8,438 nucleotides of DNA from Terriglobus sp. (GTDB taxonomy: Bacteria; Acidobacteriota; Terriglobia; Terriglobales; Acidobacteriaceae): assembly GCA_023265355.1 (NCBI GenBank), contig JAHFTZ010000073.1:1-8438 (forward strand). Reading direction: 5' to 3'. The notes under the pieces were generated by a model. It was not told the DNA's origin. It saw only the letters and a program-made list of their open reading frames with translations, and ran no database searches. The position numbers and the translations under genes are program-made. Positions 1-6,408 of the stretch are shown one piece after another. Position 1 is the stretch's first letter, and each line of letters starts with the position of its first letter.

Positions 1-141
1 GGTTCGAAGGTGACACCTGCTTCGGCTCAAACCCCTGATGAGGCTCGTAAGATTGCGGAGATCGGGCGGGAATTTGATACTGAAATTTTGACACCTTCTA
101 CGGAAGATATCGGGACAGGGAAAAGGAAGTCGAAGTCTTAG
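1..141 (+). CDS. C-terminal end of an unidentified protein (5' partial)
   Basis: The frame is open from the first base of the window and ends at TAG (139-141), giving 46 residues. The tail is hydrophilic and charged and ends in a basic stretch (GKRKSKS). A perfect hairpin with a T-rich tail follows 28 nt after the stop, as expected for the end of a real transcription unit. There is no recognisable domain in this fragment and I do not assign a function. The alternative that this is a chance open frame cannot be excluded at this length, but the terminator placement argues for a gene. Confidence 0.55.
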   Translation, partial: GSKVTPASAQTPDEARKIAEIGREFDTEILTPSTEDIGTGKRKSKS

Positions 142-169
142 AGCTTGCGTCCTATTTCGCGTTCTGAAG

Positions 170-210
170 AACATGGGGAGGCTAGTTGAAGTGTCCCCAT
201 GTTTCTTCTT
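170..210 (+). terminator. Rho-independent terminator, possibly bidirectional
   Basis: A perfect 10-bp inverted repeat (AACATGGGGA at 170-179, TCCCCATGTT at 194-203) encloses a 14-nt loop and is followed by a pyrimidine-rich run (GTTTCTTCTT). It lies just past the stop at 141. It is also about 70 nt beyond the stop of the converging permease on the minus strand, so it may stop both; the T-rich side favours the plus strand. Confidence 0.75.
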
Positions 211-276
211 CCAGAATGCTAATTTATTCAGGAAATTCGGGAAATTGTTAAAGGGCAAAGTGAGCAAAGGGGTTCT

Positions 277-1836
277 TCATCTCGGGTCGGAGGCCTGGTA
301 GAACTCGCTCCGTTTGCGGCTGTAGAAGTAGTAAACGCAGAGCCCGATCACGAGCCAGACGAAGAATCGCACCCACGTAATCGCGGGCAGACCGGCCATC
401 AGAAGGACGCAGAAGAAGGTGCTCAGCACGGGAATCACCGGGCCGAAGGGCACGCGGAATCCGCGATGTCTACCGGCGTCTTTCCGTCTCAGCACAAGCA
501 CGCCGATGGAGACCAGGACGAAGGCGAAGAGTGTGCCGATGTTCGACATCTCGGCGAAGGTGCCCACGTCGAAGAGCCCGGCTGGAATGGCCACCAGGAA
601 TCCCGCTACCCAGGTTGCAAACGCGGGTGTCCGAAACTTCGGATGCACGTTGGAGAAGACGTCTGGCAGAAGGCGGTCGCGGCTCATGGCGTACCAGACG
701 CGCGCCTGACCCAGCTGGAAGACCAGGATGGACGACACCATGCCCACCAGAGCGCCCAGCAGCACGAAGAGGCGCACCCAATGCAGGCGATGCGCTCCCG
801 GCAGCAGGCTGACGCGCTTGAGGGCATTCACCACGGGTGCTCCATCGCCCGCGATGCTCTGCCAGGGCACCATGCCCGTCAGAACTGCTGCTACGCCCAC
901 GTAAAGGATGGTGCAGACGATCAGCGTGGCGATGATGCCGATGGGCACATCGCGCCGCGGATTTCTGCACTCTTCGCTCGCCGTCGAAACCGAGTCGAAG
1001 CCGATATAGGTGAAGAAGATGATCGATCCACCCGCCAGCACGCCGGAGAAGCCGTTGGGCGAGAAGGGATGGTAGTTCGATCCGTGGATGAAGCTTGTGC
1101 CGAAGCCGATGAAGAGCAGGATGGCGGCGATCTTCACCAGCACCATGATGTTGTTCGTCCGCGCGGATTCGCGGATACCGCGCACCAGCACCACCGTGAG
1201 CAGAAGGACGACGACGAACGCGGGAATATCAAAGCCAAAGTGCCAGCCGGAGGCGAAGATGTCCTTTCCGGAGAGATCCTGCAGGCCGAGAGGAAGGAAG
1301 GCGGGTGAGAGCCACTTGGGATCGAGGCGGATGCCAAGCCAGTCGAGCAGGTCCACGATGTGCGCAGCGAATCCCACGGAGACGCTCATGTTTGAGAAGG
1401 CGTATTCCAGGATCAGGTCCCAGCCGATGATCCAGGCGATCAGCTCGCCCAGCGTCGCGTAGGTGTACGTGTAGGCCGATCCCGCAATGGGGATCATGCT
1501 GGCGAGCTCCGCGTAGCAGAGCCCCGTCAGGGCGCAGACGATGGCCACCAGCACCAGCGAGAGCGCCAGCGCAGGTCCCGCTCCCGGGCGGCCTGCCACG
1601 GCGCCGTGGTGCAGGATCAGATCGACGATAGGGGAGCCCTTCCAGTCGGCAATCCGCGACGGGTTGCCACCGATCGCCGTGCCGATGACGGTGAAGATGC
1701 CAGAGCCGATGACGGCACCGATGCCCAGCGCGGTCAGCGAGACCGGGCCGAGCGTCTTCCGCAGCGCCTTTTCAGGATTCTCGGAATCCGAGATTAGTTT
1801 GTCGATCGACTTCGTAGCAAAGATCTGTCTAGGCAG
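277..1836 (-). CDS. APC-family amino acid permease (cationic amino acid transporter-like), non-ATG start
   Basis: This is an integral inner-membrane amino acid/polyamine/organocation permease of the bacterial cationic amino acid transporter-like group; the substrate cannot be read from sequence. The first in-frame ATG/GTG/TTG is a GTG at 1599 giving 440 residues, but that would remove TM1. Upstream the same frame is open to TAA at 1876-1878 and encodes the family N-terminus: IFATKSIDKLI, then TM1 with the signature GIGAVIGSGIF. I therefore chose CTG at 1834-1836, which has GGAGG 8 nt upstream (plus-strand 1845-1849), giving 519 residues. Further landmarks are the TM2/TM3 region (LTGLCYAELASMIPIAGSAY), the TM6 segment FFTYIGFDSVSTASEE, and a C-terminal pair of TMs ending YYFYSRKRSEF. 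Hydrophobic segments fit about 12 TMs. A terminator separates it from the upstream minus-strand gene, so it probably has its own promoter. The family call is firm; the exact start is uncertain. Confidence 0.9.
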   Translation of the reverse strand: MPRQIFATKSIDKLISDSENPEKALRKTLGPVSLTALGIGAVIGSGIFTVIGTAIGGNPSRIADWKGSPIVDLILHHGAVAGRPGAGPALALSLVLVAIVCALTGLCYAELASMIPIAGSAYTYTYATLGELIAWIIGWDLILEYAFSNMSVSVGFAAHIVDLLDWLGIRLDPKWLSPAFLPLGLQDLSGKDIFASGWHFGFDIPAFVVVLLLTVVLVRGIRESARTNNIMVLVKIAAILLFIGFGTSFIHGSNYHPFSPNGFSGVLAGGSIIFFTYIGFDSVSTASEECRNPRRDVPIGIIATLIVCTILYVGVAAVLTGMVPWQSIAGDGAPVVNALKRVSLLPGAHRLHWVRLFVLLGALVGMVSSILVFQLGQARVWYAMSRDRLLPDVFSNVHPKFRTPAFATWVAGFLVAIPAGLFDVGTFAEMSNIGTLFAFVLVSIGVLVLRRKDAGRHRGFRVPFGPVIPVLSTFFCVLLMAGLPAITWVRFFVWLVIGLCVYYFYSRKRSEFYQASDPR

Positions 1837-1888
1837 CTTCCGGCCCTCCGGCAGAATGTGGGTGGTGATTTCATCTTATCGGCAAACG

Positions 1889-1926
1889 CACAAAGACAAA
1901 GGGCAACCGTCGCCGGTTACCCTTTG
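1889..1926 (-). terminator. Rho-independent terminator after the small basic protein gene
   Basis: A 13-bp stem (1914-1926 with 1897-1909) closes a 4-nt loop. Read on the minus strand the loop is GCGA, a stable GNRA tetraloop, and the only imperfect pair is a U-G wobble; on the plus strand the same position would be a C-A mismatch. The minus-strand stem is followed by a T-rich tail (TCTTTGTG). It lies 53 nt past the stop at 1980, so it most likely ends the helicase/basic-protein transcript before the permease. Confidence 0.75.
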
Positions 1927-1979
1927 CTCTCTTGCATCTGTGGTCTTGCGCGAAGCGCGTACGCCTGGACGGCTAGTCC

Positions 1980-2135
1980 CTAGCGCTTGGAGGTTCCGCG
2001 CGTCATGGCCTTGGGCTTCTTTTTGTTGGAGCCGCGGGGAGTGGTGCGTGCTGCCTTGGCCGGTGCGGCCTTGCGTGCGGCGCGCTTTACCTTCTTGCGC
2101 TCGTCGGTATCGGTAATGCTCTTGGTGTTTGCCAT
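1980..2135 (-). CDS. Small Lys/Arg-rich basic protein (51 aa), function unknown
   Basis: ATG at 2133-2135 to TAG at 1980-1982 encodes 51 residues beginning MANTKSITDTDERKKVKR. Eighteen of the 51 residues are Lys or Arg and only three are Asp or Glu, with Ala/Pro-rich stretches (RKAAPAKAARTTPRGSNKKK) like the disordered tails of nucleic-acid-binding proteins. There is no signal peptide or membrane segment. The upstream purine run AAGAGAGAAGAG is only a loose ribosome binding site. It begins 40 nt after the helicase stop on the same strand and is followed by a strong terminator, so the two are probably one transcription unit. Binding to DNA or RNA is inferred from composition only. No named family is recognised. 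The gene-like placement between the helicase and a terminator is the main reason for calling it. Confidence 0.65.
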   Translation of the reverse strand: MANTKSITDTDERKKVKRAARKAAPAKAARTTPRGSNKKKPKAMTRGTSKR

Positions 2136-2175
2136 GTTGGTAGGAAACTCTTCTCTCTTGTCGATTTCGAAACTT

Positions 2176-4956
2176 TTACAGGCGCTCCAACTGGGCGAAC
2201 TTCTCCACCAGCTTCTTCACGCCGTGCTGTGCAAATTGTACTGTAATCTTGGCATCGTCCCCATCCCCTTCGCGCCGAAAGACCGTTCCTTCGCCGTATT
2301 TGGGGTGCCGGACGCGGGAGCCGTTGCGGATTCCGGTAGAGCTTTTCTGGTCAGGAATCTCCAGTTTGGGACGATCCACCTTCTGTCCGCGCGCGCCGAA
2401 GAAGCTGGCAATGTTGTCGATTGAGCCTTCTGCGCCGGAGTTCGCCTTGATTCCGAACTGTAGTCCTGTCTTCGGTTTTGGAGTGCTGGAAGAAGAGGAG
2501 TGCCCGGTGGCGCTCTGGTCCTCGTCTTCGTAGTTGTAGTGCCTCTCGCTGCCGTAACCGTCGTCGTTGCCGCGCCGCGAACTCCACTTTTTGTTGCCGC
2601 CGTAACCGTACTCGCGACCGGAGTTCCAGGCGCTGCGACTGTCGGAGGGGCTGCCGAGGTCTTCCACAAGGCGTGAGGGGACTTCTTCCAGGAAGCGCGA
2701 AGCGATGCTTGCCTCTGGCATGTCGGAGCCGTACCTGCGGCGGTACCGCGCGCGCGTCAGGATGAGGGTGTCCATCGCCCGCGTCATACCGACGTAGCAG
2801 AGACGACGCTCTTCTTCGAGGCCCGATGGGTCCTGCAGCGTGCGCGAGTGCGGGAAGAGCCCCTCTTCCATGCCGCAGAGAAAGACCAGCGGAAACTCCA
2901 GACCCTTGGCCGCATGGAGCGTCATCATGGTCACGCGCGCATCGGCGTTGTACTGGTCCACGTCGCTGACGAGCGCGGCGTGGTCGAGGAAGGTGGCCAA
3001 CGTCTCGCCGCGCTCCTGCGCATCCTGTGCAGCATTCGCAAGTTCCTTCAGATTTTCAATTCTGCTGAATGCCTCGGGTGTGCCTTCTGCTTCGAGCGTC
3101 TTGATGTACCCGGAACGGTCGTTGAGGAACTTGATGAGCTCCGGCAAGGTGGCCGGATCGCCCGGCGCGCGGAAGCCGTCCACGCGGGTGGATGTTTCCA
3201 CCTTGGCCACGTCTGCCTTGATCTCCGAGACGCGTGTCTCGTGCTTCTGCGTGGAGGCCGCAAAGGGATTGAACGCCGCAGCATCGAAGCTTGTATCTAC
3301 GTCCGCGTCAAAGCCGACGGAGTTCTCTGCTGCAATTGTGGAGATCTCTTCGCTCGGTCCAAAATCAAATCCGAAGTTAAAGCTTGTATCAAACGAGGTA
3401 TCAACATTCTCGTCTTCGGTGGAGGCGTTCTCTTCCTGTCCGATGAACTCAACGCTCTCGTCCACAGTTTCTTCGCCAGCGGCATCCGCGGCCAGCGTTT
3501 CGGCAAACTCACTGCCCAGCATCGCGCGCGCATCGAGAATCAATCGGCGAAATCCAGCAAGGGCGGTGAGCGCGCGTGCAGGCAGAAGCTGTTCCTGGAT
3601 GGCGCGTTCGATCGCGTCCCATGTGCTCAGGCCCGTGGACAACGCCATGCGCTCCAGCGTCTCCATCGTGGTCTTGCCGATGCCGCGTGCGGGAGAGTTC
3701 ACAACACGTCCCAACGCAATCGAATCACGCGGATTCTGCACGAGCTTCAGATAGCTGAGGAGGTCCTTGACCTCGGCGCGTTCATAGAACGAGAAGCCAC
3801 CGACCATGTGGTACTGGATCTGATAACGGCGCAGAGCTTCTTCCACCAATCGCGACTGCGAGTTGGTGCGATAGAGCACAGCGCATCGCGGCGCGTCTTC
3901 CTTCTGCCCGGCTTCGCGCAGATAGGTCTGGATGCGGTCTGCGATGAAGAGCGCTTCGTTTTCGCCATCAGGGGCTTCGTAGTAACCGATCATCGACCCG
4001 CCTTCGCGTGTCGTGAACAGCTCCTTGCCCTTGCGCTGCACGTTGTTCTTCACTACAGCACCAGCGGCTTCCAGAATCGTCTGCGTGGAGCGATAGTTCT
4101 GTTCGAGTCGAATCACCTTCGTGTCCGGAAAATCTTTTTCGAACTCAAGAATGTTTTTGATGTCCGCGCCGCGCCAGCTGTAGATGCTCTGATCTTCATC
4201 GCCGACGACGCAGACGTTGCCGCGTTCGCCCGCGAGCAGCTTCATCAACTCATACTGTGGACGGTTCGTGTCCTGATACTCGTCGATCAAAAGATATTGG
4301 TAGCGACGGTTGTAGCGCTCACGCACTTCGCTGGAAGACTTCAGCAGACGCACCGCTTCGAGCAGGAGATCGTCGAAGTCCAGAGCGTTGTTCTTGAAGA
4401 GCTCTTTCTTGTAGCTCTCGAAGATGTGCGCGATCTTCTCTTCCAGCGGATTCGCGGACGCAAGAAAATACTCCTGCGGATCGATCATGTGATTCTTCGC
4501 CCAGCTGATGCGGCCCAGAGCAACGCGTGGCTTCAACTGCTTGTCGTCGATGCCGAGGCGCTTGAGCGCCTGCTTCACCACAGCCTGCTGATCGTTCTCG
4601 TCGTAGATCGCGAAGCTCTTCGTTAGGCCGACTCCGTTCACGCGCAGGGCTTCGATATCGCGGCGCAGAATGCGCACACACAGCGAATGAAATGTCGCAA
4701 TCAGCGGCTTCGCCAGAGAGCTATGTCCGATGAGCTTATCGACGCGCTCGCCCATCTCCTTCGCGGCCTTATTGGTAAAGGTCACGGCAAGGATAGAGTC
4801 TGCCGCGACGCCGCGCTCCTGGATAAGGTAAGCAATGCGATGCGTAATGACGCGTGTTTTTCCCGAGCCAGCACCAGCCAATAGAAGTACAGGTCCATCG
4901 ACCTGTAAAACGCCTTCGCGCTGCTGCGGATTCATTTGGTCCAGAAGATGTTGCAC
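2176..4956 (-). CDS. pcrA: UvrD/PcrA-type superfamily 1A ATP-dependent 3'-5' DNA helicase
   Basis: This is a cytoplasmic DNA helicase that unwinds duplex DNA during repair and replication-conflict resolution (UvrD/PcrA branch). The 926 residues contain all SF1A motifs: Walker A AGAGSGKT at 27-34 (K33), motif Ia AVTFTNKAAKEM at about 57-68, motif II IDEYQD at 224-229, motif III GDEDQSIYSWRGA at 252-264, motif IV EQNYRS at 285-290, motif V TLHAAKGLEF at 679-688, and motif VI EERRLCYVGMTRA at 715-727. The last 48 residues form the Tudor-like tail typical of PcrA (GSRVRHPKYGEGTV at 879-892). The GTG start at 4954-4956 gives a normal family N-terminus and has GAGGGG 8 nt upstream; an ATG seven codons later would be short. 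The protein is about 190 residues longer than a usual PcrA. The excess lies in an acidic insert at about 484-600 and a Ser/Gly/charged linker at about 770-870. The distinction between the names pcrA and uvrD is less certain than the family. Confidence 0.95.
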   Translation of the reverse strand: MQHLLDQMNPQQREGVLQVDGPVLLLAGAGSGKTRVITHRIAYLIQERGVAADSILAVTFTNKAAKEMGERVDKLIGHSSLAKPLIATFHSLCVRILRRDIEALRVNGVGLTKSFAIYDENDQQAVVKQALKRLGIDDKQLKPRVALGRISWAKNHMIDPQEYFLASANPLEEKIAHIFESYKKELFKNNALDFDDLLLEAVRLLKSSSEVRERYNRRYQYLLIDEYQDTNRPQYELMKLLAGERGNVCVVGDEDQSIYSWRGADIKNILEFEKDFPDTKVIRLEQNYRSTQTILEAAGAVVKNNVQRKGKELFTTREGGSMIGYYEAPDGENEALFIADRIQTYLREAGQKEDAPRCAVLYRTNSQSRLVEEALRRYQIQYHMVGGFSFYERAEVKDLLSYLKLVQNPRDSIALGRVVNSPARGIGKTTMETLERMALSTGLSTWDAIERAIQEQLLPARALTALAGFRRLILDARAMLGSEFAETLAADAAGEETVDESVEFIGQEENASTEDENVDTSFDTSFNFGFDFGPSEEISTIAAENSVGFDADVDTSFDAAAFNPFAASTQKHETRVSEIKADVAKVETSTRVDGFRAPGDPATLPELIKFLNDRSGYIKTLEAEGTPEAFSRIENLKELANAAQDAQERGETLATFLDHAALVSDVDQYNADARVTMMTLHAAKGLEFPLVFLCGMEEGLFPHSRTLQDPSGLEEERRLCYVGMTRAMDTLILTRARYRRRYGSDMPEASIASRFLEEVPSRLVEDLGSPSDSRSAWNSGREYGYGGNKKWSSRRGNDDGYGSERHYNYEDEDQSATGHSSSSSTPKPKTGLQFGIKANSGAEGSIDNIASFFGARGQKVDRPKLEIPDQKSSTGIRNGSRVRHPKYGEGTVFRREGDGDDAKITVQFAQHGVKKLVEKFAQLERL

Positions 4957-5175
4957 GTCCCACGCCCCTCGTTTTCTCTAGTTTACCGCTGTGTCAACGC
5001 GACCGTGAAACGTTGCTTTGGTGAGCAAAAAAGATTGTGAAAAATAATTCATCGTTCTTTTTGAAATAAATGGAACTGCTCGTGAGTCTCTACCGTAACT
5101 GTTTGTGCGTGACGAAGCCCACCTGAAGTTAGGCAAGTGTGACTCCGTCGCAATCACAATACTTCGGAGAACATC
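4957..5175. promoter_or_regulatory. Divergent AT-rich intergenic region
   Basis: These 219 bases separate the start of the minus-strand helicase from the start of the plus-strand exported protein, so both promoters should lie here. The core (about 5025-5075) is clearly more AT-rich than the flanking genes. A TTGACA hexamer occurs on the minus strand (plus 4991-4996), but no well-spaced -10 box follows it, and I see no convincing paired boxes on the plus strand. Individual promoters are therefore not called. An open frame on the minus strand in this stretch has no ribosome binding site or recognisable protein features. Confidence 0.4.
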
Positions 5176-5505
5176 ATGATTCGTCACATCGCATCTCGCC
5201 TCGCACTCGTAGCACTCGTCTCCATGCCCATCGCCAGCAACGCTGCTCCGCTTCTTCTCGTCTCAAACGATAAGATCGCGCATCAGAAGATGGTGAAGAT
5301 CACTCTCAAGAATGGATCGACGGAGACGCGGACAGTTCACGTTGGCGAGCAGACCATCACCCTGCAGCCGAACGAGAGCACGAAAGTCAGCACGGCCGCA
5401 GGCACTGCCGTAACCTCGGTAGGCGACCAGGGCAAGCACAAGGATGGGGAAACGATCTTTCAGGTGGGCGCAGCCCTGAACGGCGCTATCTGCACCATCA
5501 GCTAG
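5176..5505 (+). CDS. Small exported protein of unknown function
   Basis: This 109-residue protein has a classic Sec signal peptide: a basic start (MIRHIASR), a hydrophobic core (LALVALVSM) and an A-x-A site (SNA before APLLL) with cleavage expected after about residue 23. The mature part of about 86 residues is polar and rich in Thr, Lys and Val with alternating patterns such as MVKITLKNGSTETRTVHVG, which suggests beta strands. It contains a single Cys near the C-terminus (AICTIS), so no internal disulfide is possible. The start is supported by GGAG 6 nt upstream of ATG. It stands alone, diverging from the helicase and ending in its own perfect terminator. Location is probably periplasmic or extracellular. 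I recognise no named family. Confidence 0.8.
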   Translation: MIRHIASRLALVALVSMPIASNAAPLLLVSNDKIAHQKMVKITLKNGSTETRTVHVGEQTITLQPNESTKVSTAAGTAVTSVGDQGKHKDGETIFQVGAALNGAICTIS

Positions 5506-5532
5506 TCCTGTCGCACCGCAGTCCCACTCACC

Positions 5533-5580
5533 GCTCTGCATTCGCTTTGGTAGCCCAGGCGAATGCAGAGCCTTTTCTTG
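5533..5580 (+). terminator. Rho-independent terminator after the exported protein gene
   Basis: A perfect 13-bp stem (GCTCTGCATTCGC at 5533-5545 with its complement at 5559-5571) has a 13-nt loop and is followed by CTTTTCTT. It starts 28 nt after the stop at 5505 and ends only about 13-20 nt before the LOG start codon, so the LOG gene must be transcribed from a promoter overlapping this hairpin or from readthrough. Confidence 0.88.
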
Positions 5581-5592
5581 CATACTGGATGC

Positions 5593-6408
5593 ATGTCTTC
5601 CCTTCGCGCTCTCTGTGTCTTCTGCGCTTCGGCAAGCGGTCGAGATCCCATGTGGACGCAGGCCGCCTTGGAGCTTGGTTCCGTCCTCGCATCGCGCAAG
5701 ATCGATCTCGTCTATGGCGGCAGCAAGGTCGGCCTGATGGGTACGGTAGCCGACGCTGTGCTTACCAATGGAGGCAGAGTGCGCGGCGTCATTCCGCACG
5801 TGCTCGTGGACCTGGAAGTGGCGCACAACGGCTGCACCGAGTTGCACGTGGTGGACACCATGCACGCGCGCAAAGCGCTGATGGGTGAACTCTCCGATGC
5901 CTTCCTGATCCTTCCCGGAGGTTATGGAACTTTGGAGGAGCTCTTCGAGGTTCTCGCGTGGCAGGGTCTCCGTCTGCATGAGAAGCCCATCTGTCTTCTG
6001 AACCTCGGCGGCTTCTACGACAGCCTGCTCACGTTTCTCGATCATTGCGTCGCAGAGGGAGTTCTAAAGCCGCGCTTGCGGGAGACCCTGCTCGTCGCCA
6101 CCACGGGCGATTGTTGCGTAAACACGTCGCTTCTTTCCGTTAAGCCGACCGCAACTCCGCCAATCATTGGCCAACGAATCTTTTCAAAGTCGCGCGGCCA
6201 TAAGACACACAGCTTTTCATGGTATTGCCCAGGCTGTTGGGCGCACCTTCCAAGTTACAGAGCTGTTGTCGCGAAGCCTTTACTGGATATCGAATCAGAA
6301 ATGTCGAACCTGCGGGTCTTTTTCTACGATCGTATATCGAGGGCAGCTCTTGATCTCTCCAAACGAGCATCAGAAAGTGGAGCAATCGTCGTTTTGAGCC
6401 ATCGATGA
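5593..6408 (+). CDS. LOG-family nucleotide 5'-monophosphate phosphoribohydrolase, probable 3' frameshift
   Basis: LOG (Lonely Guy) family enzymes cleave the N-glycosidic bond of cytokinin riboside or adenosine 5'-monophosphate, releasing free base and ribose 5-phosphate in the cytoplasm. Visible signatures are the N-terminal Rossmann strand (LCVFCASASG, about 7-16), the nucleotide loop YGGSKVGLMG at 41-50, the MHARKALM block at 90-97 (catalytic-type Arg93 and Lys94), and PGGYGTLEELFE at 108-119. The start at 5593 gives the normal family N-terminus; an ATG at 5563 lies inside the preceding terminator and is rejected. Homology fits through TGD at 171-173 (6103-6111). The annotated frame then runs about 98 residues further with composition unlike the family. 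Shifting by one base at about 6111 instead gives LLRKHVASFR and a TAA at 6141-6143, for a normal 183-residue protein. So a one-base deletion probably replaced the natural C-terminus. Catalytic residues are intact; whether the product folds and works is unknown. Confidence 0.85.
   Translation: MSSLRALCVFCASASGRDPMWTQAALELGSVLASRKIDLVYGGSKVGLMGTVADAVLTNGGRVRGVIPHVLVDLEVAHNGCTELHVVDTMHARKALMGELSDAFLILPGGYGTLEELFEVLAWQGLRLHEKPICLLNLGGFYDSLLTFLDHCVAEGVLKPRLRETLLVATTGDCCVNTSLLSVKPTATPPIIGQRIFSKSRGHKTHSFSWYCPGCWAHLPSYRAVVAKPLLDIESEMSNLRVFFYDRISRAALDLSKRASESGAIVVLSHR

Noticed and set aside
466..1308. 280-codon open frame on the plus strand opposite the permease gene
   Set aside because: It is a shadow of the permease; the product is a His/Gln/Asp-rich string with no protein features and no ribosome binding site.
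2848..4626. 592-codon open frame on the plus strand opposite the helicase gene
   Set aside because: It is fully antisense to a helicase with all motifs intact. Its translation is rich in His, Arg and Ala with no domain, as expected from the third-position GC bias of the real gene.
4978..5187. 69-codon minus-strand frame in the helicase/exported-protein intergenic region
   Set aside because: No ribosome binding site or recognisable features, and it occupies the divergent promoter region.
5563..5592. ATG at 5563 as an upstream start for the LOG gene
   Set aside because: It lies in the right arm of the preceding terminator and would add ten residues not seen at the start of LOG proteins; ATG at 5593 matches the family.
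5263..6045. 260-codon open frame on the minus strand across the exported protein and LOG genes
   Set aside because: It overlaps two well-supported plus-strand genes and crosses a terminator hairpin; no recognisable domain.
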